A DNA stretch of 64,000 nt from Opitutus sp. GAS368 (GCF_900104925.1 NZ_LT629735.1:1272291-1336290), one strand, 5' to 3'. Shown: positions 1-9,587, counted from the first letter of the stretch. The notes: a model not told the origin generated them from the letters alone. Numbers and translations are program-made.

Positions 1-1844
1 ACCGGCTCGGTTGAATACAAGGCGCCGCCTGTCGCCGCGCGCACCGCCGGGCCCTCCAGCACCACGCAACCGCCCAGCAGGTCGAGCTCGGGCCGCGCCG
101 TCAGCTGGCTGTCGCGCGGCAGGCCCAGGGCCGAAAGCTGCGGGCCGTTGTCGGCTTCCTCCACGCAGTAGACCACGGGGCCGCGCTGCAAGGCGACCTG
201 GCCGGCCGCCGCAAACACGCGGGTGTTGGCGCGGACCCGTTCGACCGGCATCGGCAGGTCCAGCACGACCCGGTCGCCGCTCCGCCAAATCCGGCTGATG
301 CGGGCGTAACCATCGACCGCCCCCGGTTCCCGGGCGACACCGTTCAGCACCAGGCCGGGCTGCCGGCACCAGCCCGGGATCCGCAGGTGCAGGGTGAATT
401 CCGCGGCGGCCCACTCCGGCTCGATGCGAAATTCGACGCGCCCCTGCCAGGGATAGTCGGTCCGCACGAGCAGCCGCACCGCCCCGGTTCCAGACTGGAA
501 TCCCGCCTCGCCCTCGGCGTAGAGATGGACGGCCAGCCCGTCGGGCATCTGCGAGTAGGCATAGTCGCCCAGCGAGGCAAAAAGACGGGCGACATTCGGC
601 GGGCAGCATGCGCAACCGAACCAGGGCACGCGCTGGGTCTTGACGAGATGGCACTCGTAGCGGCGCTTGGCGACCGCCGGCACCACCTCGAGGGGATTGA
701 CGTAAAAGAAGGTCCGCCCGTCGAGCGCGAGTCCGGACAGCACGTTGTTGTAGAGGGCGCGCTCCATCACGTCGGCATAACCGCCGTGCAGCTCCAGTTC
801 CAGGAGGCGTCGCGCGCACATCATCACGCCGATGGCGGCGCAGGTCTCGGCATAGGCCCGGTCGGGCGGCAGGTCGAAGGGCTCGCAGAATTTTTCTCCA
901 TAGGGCTCGGTGCCCACGCCGCCGGTGAGGTAGAGGTGCCGCGTCACGATGGCCTGCCAGAGCGCACGGCACTGGGCGGCCAGCGGCGCGTCGTGGCGGT
1001 CGCCGGCCAGGTCGATCATGGCGGCCAGCAGATACATCATCCGCACGGCGTGCCCGACGGGCTCGGTCAGCTCCCGCACCGGCCGGGCGGCCTGCAGGGT
1101 GGCCAGGCCGTCGTGATGCATGTGCCAGGGCAGCTTGCCGTCGTCGCCCGCCCGCCGCGCCGCCTCGGCCTCGAAATAATTCGGCGACCGGCCGCGTTGC
1201 TCGATGAAGTAGAGGGCGAGGTCGCGGTAGCGTTCGACCCCCGTCGCCCGGGCCAGGCGCACGAGGGCGAGCTCGATTTCCTCGTGCCCGCAGTAGCCCG
1301 GCAGTTGGTCCGGGCCGGGGCCGAAGGTGCGGGCGATCAGGTCCGCCAGCCGGCAGACCACGTCCAGCAGCGTCCGTTTGCCGGTCGCGCCAAAATGCGC
1401 CACCCCCGCCTCGATGAGGTGGCCGGCAACGTAAAGCTCATGGCAGTCGCGCAGGTTGGCCCAGCGATTCTGCGGCTCGACGAGCTGGAAGTAGGTGTTG
1501 AGGTAGCCGTCGGCGACCTGCGCTTTCGCGATGGTGACGATCAGCCGGTCCAGTGTCGCCTCGAGCGCCGGATCCGGATGGGTGGCGAGCCGGTAGCTGG
1601 CGGCCTCGATCCATTTGGCGAGGTCGGAATCCTGCCAGAACAGGCCGTGGAACTGCCCGGCTTTTTCACCGGCCGCCACCTGAAGATTGTGGACGCAGCC
1701 GCTGCGCTCCGCCCCGGGAAGGCGGTCGTTCAGGGCCTCCCATTGGTAGGGAATCACGGTTTCGCGGACCAGGCGGGCCCGGCCCGCGAGGAAACCGCGG
1801 TCGAAGCGGACCAGCGGCAGGGCGAGGGAGGAGGGATAACTCAT
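1..1844 (-). CDS. GH127 beta-L-arabinofuranosidase, 3' end cut by the window
   Basis: Glycoside hydrolase of family 127 (DUF1680), expected to release beta-L-arabinofuranosyl residues from plant-type glycans. The frame opens with ATG at 1844 and stays open to base 1, so the C-terminus lies outside the window (about 614 codons seen). Family landmarks are present: CHELY at residues 134-138, the Glu333-x-Cys335 pair in AETCA, and Cys413-Cys414 in CACCPPN. These match the Zn-binding Glu and three Cys of the characterised Bifidobacterium enzyme HypBA1, and Glu317 (GEKF) sits where its acid/base Glu322 lies. No signal peptide is visible, so the enzyme may be cytosolic. It is last in the six-gene minus-strand operon starting at 9474, 111 bases after the preceding stop. 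Family is certain; substrate is inferred. Confidence 0.93.
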   Translation of the reverse strand, partial: MSYPSSLALPLVRFDRGFLAGRARLVRETVIPYQWEALNDRLPGAERSGCVHNLQVAAGEKAGQFHGLFWQDSDLAKWIEAASYRLATHPDPALEATLDRLIVTIAKAQVADGYLNTYFQLVEPQNRWANLRDCHELYVAGHLIEAGVAHFGATGKRTLLDVVCRLADLIARTFGPGPDQLPGYCGHEEIELALVRLARATGVERYRDLALYFIEQRGRSPNYFEAEAARRAGDDGKLPWHMHHDGLATLQAARPVRELTEPVGHAVRMMYLLAAMIDLAGDRHDAPLAAQCRALWQAIVTRHLYLTGGVGTEPYGEKFCEPFDLPPDRAYAETCAAIGVMMCARRLLELELHGGYADVMERALYNNVLSGLALDGRTFFYVNPLEVVPAVAKRRYECHLVKTQRVPWFGCACCPPNVARLFASLGDYAYSQMPDGLAVHLYAEGEAGFQSGTGAVRLLVRTDYPWQGRVEFRIEPEWAAAEFTLHLRIPGWCRQPGLVLNGVAREPGAVDGYARISRIWRSGDRVVLDLPMPVERVRANTRVFAAAGQVALQRGPVVYCVEEADNGPQLSALGLPRDSQLTARPELDLLGGCVVLEGPAVRAATGGALYSTEP

Positions 1845-1955
1845 CTGAAACTTGAGTGGTTGGGTGACGGGGGCGGCGGCCGGACAACGCGTGATTTCAG
1901 GCCGGGCCAGCAACGGGCGGAAAGAGCAAGGACCCGCCACCGGGACGAGCCGTCT

Positions 1956-3866
1956 TCACGGTTTGACGCGGTCGGTGATGGTGAGCGTGTTGAAGTCCAG
2001 GACGCGCTCGAGCTTCCCCTCGGTGATGGTCAGTTTGCGCGAACCCTTCCCGGCGTTGAGGTGCGGCCCCTCGAAGAGCTTCCATTTCGTGTAGTCGATC
2101 TGCCGGCCGTCGACCTGCGGTGCCTGGCCGAACGTGCAGACGATTTCGTGGCCGCGCAGCGATTTCAACCTCACCGTCGGCACGGGCTCCAGCTTGAACT
2201 CGAGGGGCAGGGCCACGACCGCCGCCTTGAATGCGTCGAAACTCTTGAACTCGCTCGCGCTCGCGGCCTGCACGATCGTGCCGTTCTTCAGGTGCGGGCT
2301 CACGAGGAGCTTGTCCCCCTTTTCTCCCAGGTCGACGCGCTCCCACTTGTAGCCGCTGGGCGAAGGCAGCGACTTGTAGCCGAGCAGGTGCTCCCAGTGG
2401 AACGGGGCGAGCGGCCGGTAGGCCAGGTAGGTGTTGCCACCCTGCGCGAAGATCCAGCCGGACTTGTCCTCGGTGACGTTCACGAGGTCCTTGGAGAAGA
2501 AACCGTTGATCCGCGGAAACCGCGTGCCCTCGGGAATGTCGTAGAGCGCGATCACCGTGTCGAGATCCTGGAACACATGCTCGTAGGGGGAGCCGCCAAG
2601 GATCTTGTCCGGCACGTCGTAGGACGGCTTGCCCTGGCTCGCGAGCAGCTCGAGCATGTGGTCGGGCAGCTCGGTGAAATAGGTCTGCATCACCCGGGCC
2701 GAGGCATAGGGATGCGCCGAAAACATCGTGTTGTGCACGCCGCGGGGGTCCGGCACGGCCCAGGTGACGTCCCACACGTGCGTCTGGATCGGGTCGACCA
2801 GACCGCCCTGATAGGAGCCGACCGCGTAATCGTGGCGCATGTAGTTGGTCTTGTAGACGGGCGCCATCAGCACGTCGCTGTAGCGCCAGCGACGGCGGCT
2901 GCGCTTGAGGTCATGCTGGAGGTAATCCTCCGACCGGTCGTTCGCGAGGCGGAAGATGACCTCGGGCACCTCGTAGTTGGCCGCGGCGGCCGCGAACCAG
3001 ATGCCGAAGCCGCCGTAGCCCGCCGGCGGCGGCGTGTTGCCGAAGCACTGCCAGCTGAAATAGGACGACAGCGCCATCCAGCGCTGGATGACCGAGGTGT
3101 CATCGGTGCGGGCATTGGGGCCGCGCAGGACGCCGTTGAGGGTGTTCTCGGCGAGATCGGCGAGCAGCCAGTCGAGCTTCATGTGCCCGCGGATCTTCAT
3201 CTCCGGGTCGCGGGCCCAGGTCGCGAGATAGAGCATCGGGATGGCGTATTCGCCGATGTAGTGCGTCGGATTGAATTCGCCCTGCCCGATCGTGGTCGCG
3301 AGATCCATCCAATGGATGAGGTAGGCCCGCGCCTCGGCATTGTTCTCGGCGGAGCTCTTGCCGTTGAACCAGCTCGCCGCCGGCTCGCCGGGGTGGAGCT
3401 CGGTCATCAGGTAGAGCGAGGTGTAATACATCGCCCAGTGGTTCTCCGTGTCGCCGCGCATCGGGAAATAGGTGCGCCAGGCATCGCGGATCGCCGCCTT
3501 GGCGGCGGGCGAGAGCTGGTCGCGGCCCAGGAAGGAAATCGCCGTCCAGGGGAACATCCAGAACATGTCCTGGCTCTGCGGCCCGCTCATCAGCTCGATC
3601 ACCCGGGCGGAAACGGTCGCGGCGTCCTCGTGGCGCGCGAGCTTGGCCGCAATCTGCCCGGAGCCGAACGTCGCCGGGTCGCCGGGCTTGATCGAGTCGA
3701 CATACCACTGCAGCACTTCGTTCGCCCGCGCCAGATAGGCCGTGCGGCGGGCGTCAGTGGCGAAGTCCGTCACCGGCGCCGGCATCGGGCCGGTGGTGGA
3801 AGGTTGCGCCCGCGCCGGGCCGGCCAGCGCGCCACACAGGAAGAAAAGGGAAAGAATGCGTTTCAT
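1956..3866 (-). CDS. Secreted 636-aa protein of unknown function, possible alpha/alpha-toroid lyase-like fold
   Basis: I do not recognise a characterised family. ATG at 3866 gives a clean signal peptide (MKRILSLFFLCGALAGPARA), which fixes the start although the frame is open further upstream. The mature N-terminal two thirds are helical and rich in Trp, Tyr and His (for example HYIGEYAIPMLYLATWA and WNxxxxP-like turns), as in heparinase or alginate-lyase type toroids. The last third (about residues 480-636) looks beta-rich, with an FxHWEHL segment. It lies 20 bases after the Asp-box propeller gene and 111 bases before the GH127 gene. The setting suggests a periplasmic role on an anionic or deoxy-sugar glycan, but the fold comparison is only by eye. 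Confidence 0.75.
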   Translation of the reverse strand: MKRILSLFFLCGALAGPARAQPSTTGPMPAPVTDFATDARRTAYLARANEVLQWYVDSIKPGDPATFGSGQIAAKLARHEDAATVSARVIELMSGPQSQDMFWMFPWTAISFLGRDQLSPAAKAAIRDAWRTYFPMRGDTENHWAMYYTSLYLMTELHPGEPAASWFNGKSSAENNAEARAYLIHWMDLATTIGQGEFNPTHYIGEYAIPMLYLATWARDPEMKIRGHMKLDWLLADLAENTLNGVLRGPNARTDDTSVIQRWMALSSYFSWQCFGNTPPPAGYGGFGIWFAAAAANYEVPEVIFRLANDRSEDYLQHDLKRSRRRWRYSDVLMAPVYKTNYMRHDYAVGSYQGGLVDPIQTHVWDVTWAVPDPRGVHNTMFSAHPYASARVMQTYFTELPDHMLELLASQGKPSYDVPDKILGGSPYEHVFQDLDTVIALYDIPEGTRFPRINGFFSKDLVNVTEDKSGWIFAQGGNTYLAYRPLAPFHWEHLLGYKSLPSPSGYKWERVDLGEKGDKLLVSPHLKNGTIVQAASASEFKSFDAFKAAVVALPLEFKLEPVPTVRLKSLRGHEIVCTFGQAPQVDGRQIDYTKWKLFEGPHLNAGKGSRKLTITEGKLERVLDFNTLTITDRVKP

Positions 3867-3886
3867 GGTTGGGGGCCGGTCCGGGC

Positions 3887-4903
3887 TCAGCGGCCGGTTT
3901 TCGGCACGAAGGTGAAGGTTTGAATCGAGGCGCCCAGCAGGCCGGGAACGGTGCGCCAGGTGCGGCCGGCGTCGCCCGAAGCGTAAAGCCCATGACCGAA
4001 GACCGCCGCGTAGAACTCTCCGTTGTCGGGATCGATGGCGGCGCGCCAGACGCGCGCCGGCTCGGGCAGGCCGGCGTTGCGCGCCGTCCAGGTCGTGCCG
4101 GCGTCCTCGCTGACCAGCAGGCCGTAGCTCCAGCTCGCGATGACCAGGCGCCGGGGGTCCCGCGCATCGAAGGCGACGTTGTAGAGCGCCTTGTCGGAGG
4201 GCACAGCGTCGATCTTTTTCCAGGTGGCGCCGCCATCGCGCGAGAGCAGGGCGCCGGCGCTCTGGGTGACGGCGATCCACTGTTGCGGGTCATGCGGCGA
4301 CTGCTGGATGTCGTCGACCGTATCCGCCGTGGACAGGATGCGCTTCCAGGAGGCCGCGCCATTCTCGGTCAGATAGATGCCCGACTCGCAGCCGATGAGC
4401 ACCCGGCCCCGCCGCGTGCGATCCGCCCGCACCACCTGGGTGTATTTGCCCCGCTCCGGCAGGCCCTGCTCGCGGCGCTGCCAGGTCTGGCCGCGGTCGC
4501 GGGAGACGACGATGCCGTCGGGCAGGCCGGTGTAGACGGTGTCGGGCTCCTGGAAATCGACCGCGATCGACTTGGGCTCCGTCTCGTCCCAGCCCGTGAC
4601 CAGCCGCCACGACTTGCCGCCATCGAGGGTGCGCAGCACCCCGCTCAGGCAGGCGACGTAGAAAACGTTGGCCTCGCGCGGATCAAACGTGACCGAGGTC
4701 GCCAGCGCATAGTTGATGCCGACATGCCCGAATTCATCCGGCCCCGTGCGCACGAAGACGCCGTTGGACGAGCCGTCCTTCGCGCCCATGACGCGACTGC
4801 CGTTATTGAAGGCCGCGCAGAGGTAAAGGTCGTGCTGCGGGGCGGCACCGGCCTGGCTGGCGAGCAAGGCCAGGAGAACGAGGGAGGAGAGGATTCTTGT
4901 CAT
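3887..4903 (-). CDS. Secreted Asp-box (BNR/VPS10-like) beta-propeller protein
   Basis: 338-aa exported protein with signal peptide MTRILSSLVLLALLASQAGA. It is built of propeller blades ending in Asp-box motifs: TLDGGKSWR, SRDRGQTWQ, TENGAASWK, SRDGGATWK, SEDAGTTWT and SGDAGRTWR, six in all and evenly spaced. Such repeats occur in sialidases, sortilin-type receptors and many secreted proteins without enzyme activity. No sialidase FRIP motif or catalytic Arg triad was recognised, so binding or scaffolding is as likely as catalysis. The gene is 16 bases downstream of the PLP enzyme and 20 bases upstream of the 636-aa secreted protein, inside the glycan operon. Confidence 0.85.
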   Translation of the reverse strand: MTRILSSLVLLALLASQAGAAPQHDLYLCAAFNNGSRVMGAKDGSSNGVFVRTGPDEFGHVGINYALATSVTFDPREANVFYVACLSGVLRTLDGGKSWRLVTGWDETEPKSIAVDFQEPDTVYTGLPDGIVVSRDRGQTWQRREQGLPERGKYTQVVRADRTRRGRVLIGCESGIYLTENGAASWKRILSTADTVDDIQQSPHDPQQWIAVTQSAGALLSRDGGATWKKIDAVPSDKALYNVAFDARDPRRLVIASWSYGLLVSEDAGTTWTARNAGLPEPARVWRAAIDPDNGEFYAAVFGHGLYASGDAGRTWRTVPGLLGASIQTFTFVPKTGR

Positions 4904-4919
4904 GCGAAATCGGGTTGGG

Positions 4920-6182
4920 TCAGAGATCGTGCGCCGCGGCGCGCACCGCGCTGATGGTGCGTTCGACCTCGGCCCGGGAGGTGAAAACGTGGGTGGAAAT
5001 GCGCACGGCCCCGAGATCCTGCTCGGTCACCGGCCGGCAACGCAGGCGGTGTTTCCCAAGGAGGTAGCCAAAAAGTTTTCCGGCGTCGGCCCGGGCATGA
5101 CGGATCGTGGTGATCGAGGCGCGCAAGGACTCGGAACGCGGCGTGAGCACCTCGATGCCCTTGATCCGGGACAACTCCTGAATCAGCCCGGCCGCCAGGG
5201 CCCCGCCGTGGGCGGCGATGCGGGCGCGGCCGATCTGCTCCTGCAAGCTGACCGCCTCGGCCAGCCCGACAATCAGGCCGGCGTTGCGCGTGCCGTATTC
5301 ATGCCGCGAAGCCGCGTTGAAATCCTTGATCTCGCCCGGCAGCCGAGCCAGTTCGCCGGAGTAGGCCCCCGCCCCCGTGAGCGCCACCGCGTCCAGCCGA
5401 TCATGGCGCAGATAGAGCACGCCGGTCTCATGCGGGCCGCCCAGCCACTTGTGACCGCTGAACGCGCAGGAATCGCAGCCGATTTCCCGCAGGTTGACCG
5501 GGATCATCCCGACGGATTGCGCCGCATCGATGTGGAACCAGATGCCGCGCGCGCGCGCAAACTCCGCGATCGCCGCCACCGGGAACACCAGCCCCGTGGT
5601 GCAGGTGATGTGGCTGACCTGGATGACCTTGGTCCGCGGCGTCACGAGGGCGCGGATCCGCGCCAGATTCGCCTCCGGACTGGCGGGGTCGGGCTCGAAC
5701 AGGCGCACCACGACGCCGTGCAAGCGCGCCTGGTTGAGCCACGGGAAGGATCCGCCCGGGTGCGCGTGGCTCTCGAAGATCACCTCGTCGCCCGCCCTCA
5801 GCCCGAGACCGGCGGCGATGATCGAATTGCCCTCGGTCGCATTCCGGACAAAGCAGACCTCGTCGGCCGCCGCCCCGAGGAATCGCGCCATTGTCTCCCG
5901 GGCCGGTTCCAGCAGGTTGTGGCCGGTCTCGGAGTGCTCCTGCAGTTGCCGCATGGTCGCATCCACCGCGTCGAGCACCCGCTGCGATGCGGGCCCAAGG
6001 CCGCCGGTGTTGAGGTAAACCGGATCGTCGCTCAACGGATACTGCGCGCGCACGGCGCGCCAGAAGGCGTCGTCGCTCAGGGTCCCGAACGGGGGCAGGG
6101 CCGGGAGGGAGGCCCGGGCGGCCAGGGCGCTGATGGCCCCGAGTCCGAGCCCCTGCAGGAAGCTGCGGCGGTTGAGTTTCAT
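4920..6182 (-). CDS. Tat-exported class V PLP-dependent aminotransferase/desulfurase-like protein
   Basis: 420-aa fold-type I PLP enzyme of the class V group (NifS/isopenicillin N epimerase-like). ATG at 6182 is chosen because it yields a twin-arginine signal, KLNRRSFLQGLGLGA, and makes an ATGA overlap with the DUF6807 stop. PLP-site landmarks are VRNATEGNS, the Asp-x-x-x-Ser run HIDAAQSVG and the Schiff-base lysine in FSGHKWLGG. A PLP enzyme exported folded by Tat is unusual but recurs in bacterial isopenicillin-N-epimerase-like proteins. Its place between sugar-degrading genes suggests action on an amino or sulfur group of the substrate, or on an unrelated periplasmic amine. The reaction is unknown. 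Confidence 0.88.
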   Translation of the reverse strand: MKLNRRSFLQGLGLGAISALAARASLPALPPFGTLSDDAFWRAVRAQYPLSDDPVYLNTGGLGPASQRVLDAVDATMRQLQEHSETGHNLLEPARETMARFLGAAADEVCFVRNATEGNSIIAAGLGLRAGDEVIFESHAHPGGSFPWLNQARLHGVVVRLFEPDPASPEANLARIRALVTPRTKVIQVSHITCTTGLVFPVAAIAEFARARGIWFHIDAAQSVGMIPVNLREIGCDSCAFSGHKWLGGPHETGVLYLRHDRLDAVALTGAGAYSGELARLPGEIKDFNAASRHEYGTRNAGLIVGLAEAVSLQEQIGRARIAAHGGALAAGLIQELSRIKGIEVLTPRSESLRASITTIRHARADAGKLFGYLLGKHRLRCRPVTEQDLGAVRISTHVFTSRAEVERTISAVRAAAHDL

Positions 6183-7036
6183 TCGTCGGAAAAAGTCAGG
6201 GTGTGGTCGAGGTTGAGGGCCGCGCCCGCGGCGAGCGGCAAGTCGCGGGCGTATTGAAAGGGCAAGGCGGCCAGCGGATTGTGGCGCCGCACAAACCAGT
6301 GCAGCGGACCCGCCGGATTGGCGAAACGGATGCGCACGCGCCTCTGCGAACCATCTTTCTGCCCGTGCCACTCCATCCAGCCAGCCGCGGCACCGTGCAC
6401 CGCGGATTCACCCTCGAGTCCACCCTCGGCCCGGATCCCGATTCCGTCGTCGCCATGATCGTCCAGCAGGTCCCGGGCCCCGCGGAACTGCAGGCCGGTA
6501 TAATGCGATCCCGCCAAGCCCTGGTTGGAATCATACTGGCCGAGGTCCAAGGTGCGCGGCGCCACGTTGCGCAATATCGCCGTCCAACGCAGCGTCCACA
6601 CCGTGGGCGAGATCACGGCCAGGACGAGCGCCCGTTCCTCGTGCAGCAAGAGTTCACCCGTGGCTCCGACTCTCCACTCGAGCGCATGTGCCAGCCGGTA
6701 GGCCGTCCGCTCCCGCCAGACCACATGCCGCTGGCAGCCGTGATCGGCCCGGAACCGGTAGCCCTCGTCCCGGCGGTAGGTGGCGCCACCCCAGAAATTG
6801 AAGCCCCCCAGGCAGTTGATCGTAAAGCTCAGCCCGTGGTGCCAACGGTGATCATTGGGGCGGAAATTCGTGAGCTGCTCACCGGCCAGCGTATTGACCG
6901 GATGGGCGTATGGTCGCGGCGCCTCGTCCGCAAGGGTCTCCGGCCGGTAAACATAGCGCAGCAACAACCCGCCGTCCCGGCGGTGGATCTCCACCGCCTC
7001 GCTGGTTTCCGCCTTGAGCTCCAATTCCGGGTTCAT
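6179..7036 (-). CDS. DUF6807 (PmoA-like) family protein
   Basis: 285-aa protein of the family annotated as methane oxygenase PmoA-like (DUF6807). It is unrelated to membrane methane monooxygenase in any functional sense I can support, and the name should not be read as methane oxidation. Features are the beta-rich pattern, the HxxNxLxGxQ-type start (HPVNTLAGEQLTNFRPNDHRWHHG) with a His cluster, and the segment NCLGGFNFWGG. No signal peptide is seen. Members commonly sit in sugar-catabolic operons of Verrucomicrobiota and Planctomycetota. It overlaps the GH78 stop (7033-7036) and the PLP enzyme start (6179-6182) by four bases each, so all three are probably translationally coupled. Confidence 0.88.
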   Translation of the reverse strand: MNPELELKAETSEAVEIHRRDGGLLLRYVYRPETLADEAPRPYAHPVNTLAGEQLTNFRPNDHRWHHGLSFTINCLGGFNFWGGATYRRDEGYRFRADHGCQRHVVWRERTAYRLAHALEWRVGATGELLLHEERALVLAVISPTVWTLRWTAILRNVAPRTLDLGQYDSNQGLAGSHYTGLQFRGARDLLDDHGDDGIGIRAEGGLEGESAVHGAAAGWMEWHGQKDGSQRRVRIRFANPAGPLHWFVRRHNPLAALPFQYARDLPLAAGAALNLDHTLTFSDE

Positions 7037-9474
7037 GGCAGGGTCACCGACAGCCGGATGTCACCGCCCGCGGATTCATGGCGGGAACGGTCAGGCAGGA
7101 TGATCGAGACCGGCGTCCCGACCGGAACCTTGGCTTCCAGGGTAAAGGTCTCCTGCTCCACCTGCCACGCCACCTCGATCAGGCCGCGAGGCGTGCATAC
7201 ACTGCCGCGCGCGGAGGTCAGTCCGCAGAGATGGGGCGCCAGGGTGATCCGCGCAAAACCCGGCTCGGTCGGCACCACCCCGAGGATGCGTTGCTGGAAC
7301 TCGAGCACCGGGTGCGCGGACCAGGCATGGCAAAGCGACCGCCAGTAGCTGTTCTCCTCCACGAAGGTCGAAAGCCCGTAACCAATGGACTCGTGCCACG
7401 GCCCGAGGTGGCTCGGCATCTCGTCGTAGCGGCCGCAGCGGGCAAGCGCGCCAAAGCCCGTGTGCCACCAAAAGAAGGAGCCGGGCGCGAGTTTGGCGTC
7501 GGACGGGAAGCGCTTCATGATGATCGCGCGCTCCCGCTCGCCGGCCAGGCCGGCGACGATCGCCCAGGCATTGCCATACTGGCTGACTTCCGGACCGCCC
7601 GGGCGGTCAAAGTAAAGGCCCTCCGCTTCGGACCAGAAGCGCGCGTGCGCAGTGCGACGGAGCGCCGCCGCCTCGGTTGAAAGGGCGGCCGCTTCCGCGG
7701 GCCGACCCAGGCGGCCGATCATCCAGGCCGCCTCATCGAGCGCGTTGATGTATTGGGCGGCGTGCAGGCAGGTCGGGCCGTCGTCCGCTCCGGGCACGAC
7801 CCCGCGCGGCCACCAGGCGCACCAATCGGTGATGTTCCAATAGGGCAGCTTGGCCGGCAGTCCGTCCGCGTCGGTGTGCCGGCGATACCAGTCGAGCACG
7901 GCGCGCACCCCCGGCAGGAGTTCCCGGACCGTCTGGGCGTCCCCCGAACACAGGAAGTAGTCCCGGATGTTCGTTATCCAGTGGATGCTCCACGCGGGAA
8001 TGATCTGGACGAGCCGCGACGGATACCGCGCCTGGGTCAGTCCGTCGGAGAGCCGCGACCAATCGAAGTGATGGAGCGCCTGGCGGCTCAGCCGGCAATC
8101 GCCCGTCGTCATCATCGCGAGCTTCGAGGTGATCATGGTGTCGCCGGCATACTGCATCTGCTCGTAATGCGGGCAGTCCACGAAGGTTTCATGCGAACAC
8201 AGGCGCATCGTGTGCAGACCGACCTGCCAGATCTTGTCGAGGCCGGGATCGGAAGACGCAAACGTCGCCGCGACCCGATAGGGGTAGGCCGTGAAGCGCT
8301 GCTGCACGGCGTGAATGGTCAGCGGCTCGGATCCCACCGTGAGCTGCAGGCCGACATAGCGGAACGCGCGCCAGTGCAACGGCTCGAAAATTTCCTTCCG
8401 ACCGGATGGCTCCCAAATGTCGCACCAGCCCGTGACGCGGCCGCGGCGATCGAAGGTCCAGCCCGAGCTCTCGTCCGCAAAGTGCGAGGCCAGGTTGGCC
8501 AGCGGCTGCGGCCGGCCGAGCAGTTTCGCGCCGGGCGTATTCCACGGCAACCGCAGCGCTTCGGCGTAGGTGAGCTGCACCACGCTGCCGGCGCCACCGG
8601 CTGCGGTGATCACGGGAAAGGCGGTCGTGAGCACGCCCAAGTCCAGAACGAGATCGACCCTCTCCCCGGCCGCGAGCGTCAGCGGGGCACCGCCCGCGAG
8701 CATCGCGGCCCACTCCGACGACACCGCGCCGCCGCCACGGACGTATGCATCGGGGAACGCCGCCGGCGCCCCCTCTTCCATCATCGGGATCATGCGCGGG
8801 ACCAGGCCGTAGGGGCTGGCCGGATCGCGCCGGTGCTCAAGGCGCTCGGCCTTGTAAAGCACGCAGGCCGCCGGCCAGCCAGAATCGTCGAACTCGACCG
8901 TGTGCCATCCCGCCGGCACCAGCCGGGACACGCGGTGCTCGAAGTAACCCAGATAGCCCTCGAAGGTGGTGTGCTCGTTTTGAAAACGGTGGCCGCGATC
9001 CACCGCCACACGCCAGTGGGCGTCGGTCCGCAAATCGACCAAGCTGGTGCCGGCCCGGTCCACCACGACCCCCTCCAGCACGAAGCCGCCGGCGTAAGTC
9101 ATTACCGAACACGGCGCCCCGAGCAGCGCGGGGCGGTGGGCAACCCGCGACATATCCAGCACGATCGCCGCGAGCACGTTCCGGCCGGCACGCAGGTGGG
9201 GCGTCAGATCGAATGTATCGTAGAAGTGGTGGTTGACATCGCCCTTTGCCGGACCGCGCCCCAAGCAGACGCCGTTGCAGTAGAATACATACCGGCTGTC
9301 AGCCGAGAGGTGCACCGTAAGGGCCAAACCCGCCAGATCGGCCAGCTCGAAGGTGCGACGGAAATAGCGGACCTGATAGTGCGAAGGCGAACCCTCGCCC
9401 GCCTCCGGCGCCGCATGGGTGCCTTCGGCGGACCAAATCCAGGAAGCGCGCTGAACAAAAGGAAGGGGTAACAT
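7033..9474 (-). CDS. GH78 alpha-L-rhamnosidase-like glycoside hydrolase
   Basis: 813-aa enzyme with the GH78 layout: an N-terminal jelly roll with galactose-binding-like part (residues about 1-220; SADSRYVFYCNG), then a beta domain, an (alpha/alpha)6 barrel (about 400-740) and a C-terminal beta domain. The barrel carries DCPHYEQMQYAGD, the family's DCPxxExxxxxGD signature with its catalytic-acid Glu, and EENSYWRSLCHAWSAHP near the end of the barrel, matching the conserved CHxWSAxP segment. No signal peptide is present. This is the first gene of the minus-strand operon and is divergent from the isomerase gene at 9602. Rhamnosidase is the default activity; other deoxy-sugars are possible for this subfamily. 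Confidence 0.92.
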   Translation of the reverse strand: MLPLPFVQRASWIWSAEGTHAAPEAGEGSPSHYQVRYFRRTFELADLAGLALTVHLSADSRYVFYCNGVCLGRGPAKGDVNHHFYDTFDLTPHLRAGRNVLAAIVLDMSRVAHRPALLGAPCSVMTYAGGFVLEGVVVDRAGTSLVDLRTDAHWRVAVDRGHRFQNEHTTFEGYLGYFEHRVSRLVPAGWHTVEFDDSGWPAACVLYKAERLEHRRDPASPYGLVPRMIPMMEEGAPAAFPDAYVRGGGAVSSEWAAMLAGGAPLTLAAGERVDLVLDLGVLTTAFPVITAAGGAGSVVQLTYAEALRLPWNTPGAKLLGRPQPLANLASHFADESSGWTFDRRGRVTGWCDIWEPSGRKEIFEPLHWRAFRYVGLQLTVGSEPLTIHAVQQRFTAYPYRVAATFASSDPGLDKIWQVGLHTMRLCSHETFVDCPHYEQMQYAGDTMITSKLAMMTTGDCRLSRQALHHFDWSRLSDGLTQARYPSRLVQIIPAWSIHWITNIRDYFLCSGDAQTVRELLPGVRAVLDWYRRHTDADGLPAKLPYWNITDWCAWWPRGVVPGADDGPTCLHAAQYINALDEAAWMIGRLGRPAEAAALSTEAAALRRTAHARFWSEAEGLYFDRPGGPEVSQYGNAWAIVAGLAGERERAIIMKRFPSDAKLAPGSFFWWHTGFGALARCGRYDEMPSHLGPWHESIGYGLSTFVEENSYWRSLCHAWSAHPVLEFQQRILGVVPTEPGFARITLAPHLCGLTSARGSVCTPRGLIEVAWQVEQETFTLEAKVPVGTPVSIILPDRSRHESAGGDIRLSVTLP

Positions 9475-9587
9475 AACAGGAAAGTGGCTGGGGGCCGGGC
9501 GGGGTGACCCGGTTAAGGCCGTGGATCGGCTTAAAGCTTAAAAATTGGGCTGGCTTTCCCTTTTTTTTCAACATCTATTTTCATATC

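Noticed and set aside
387-3923. 1178-codon open frame on the plus strand
   Set aside because: It runs antisense to the GH127 and the 636-aa gene, crosses their boundary, has no recognisable domain, and is rich in Arg/Gly/His/Val as expected of the complement of G+C-rich genes.
6179-7036. A methane monooxygenase subunit
   Set aside because: The family name PmoA-like is historical; the protein has no membrane helices and sits in a glycan operon.
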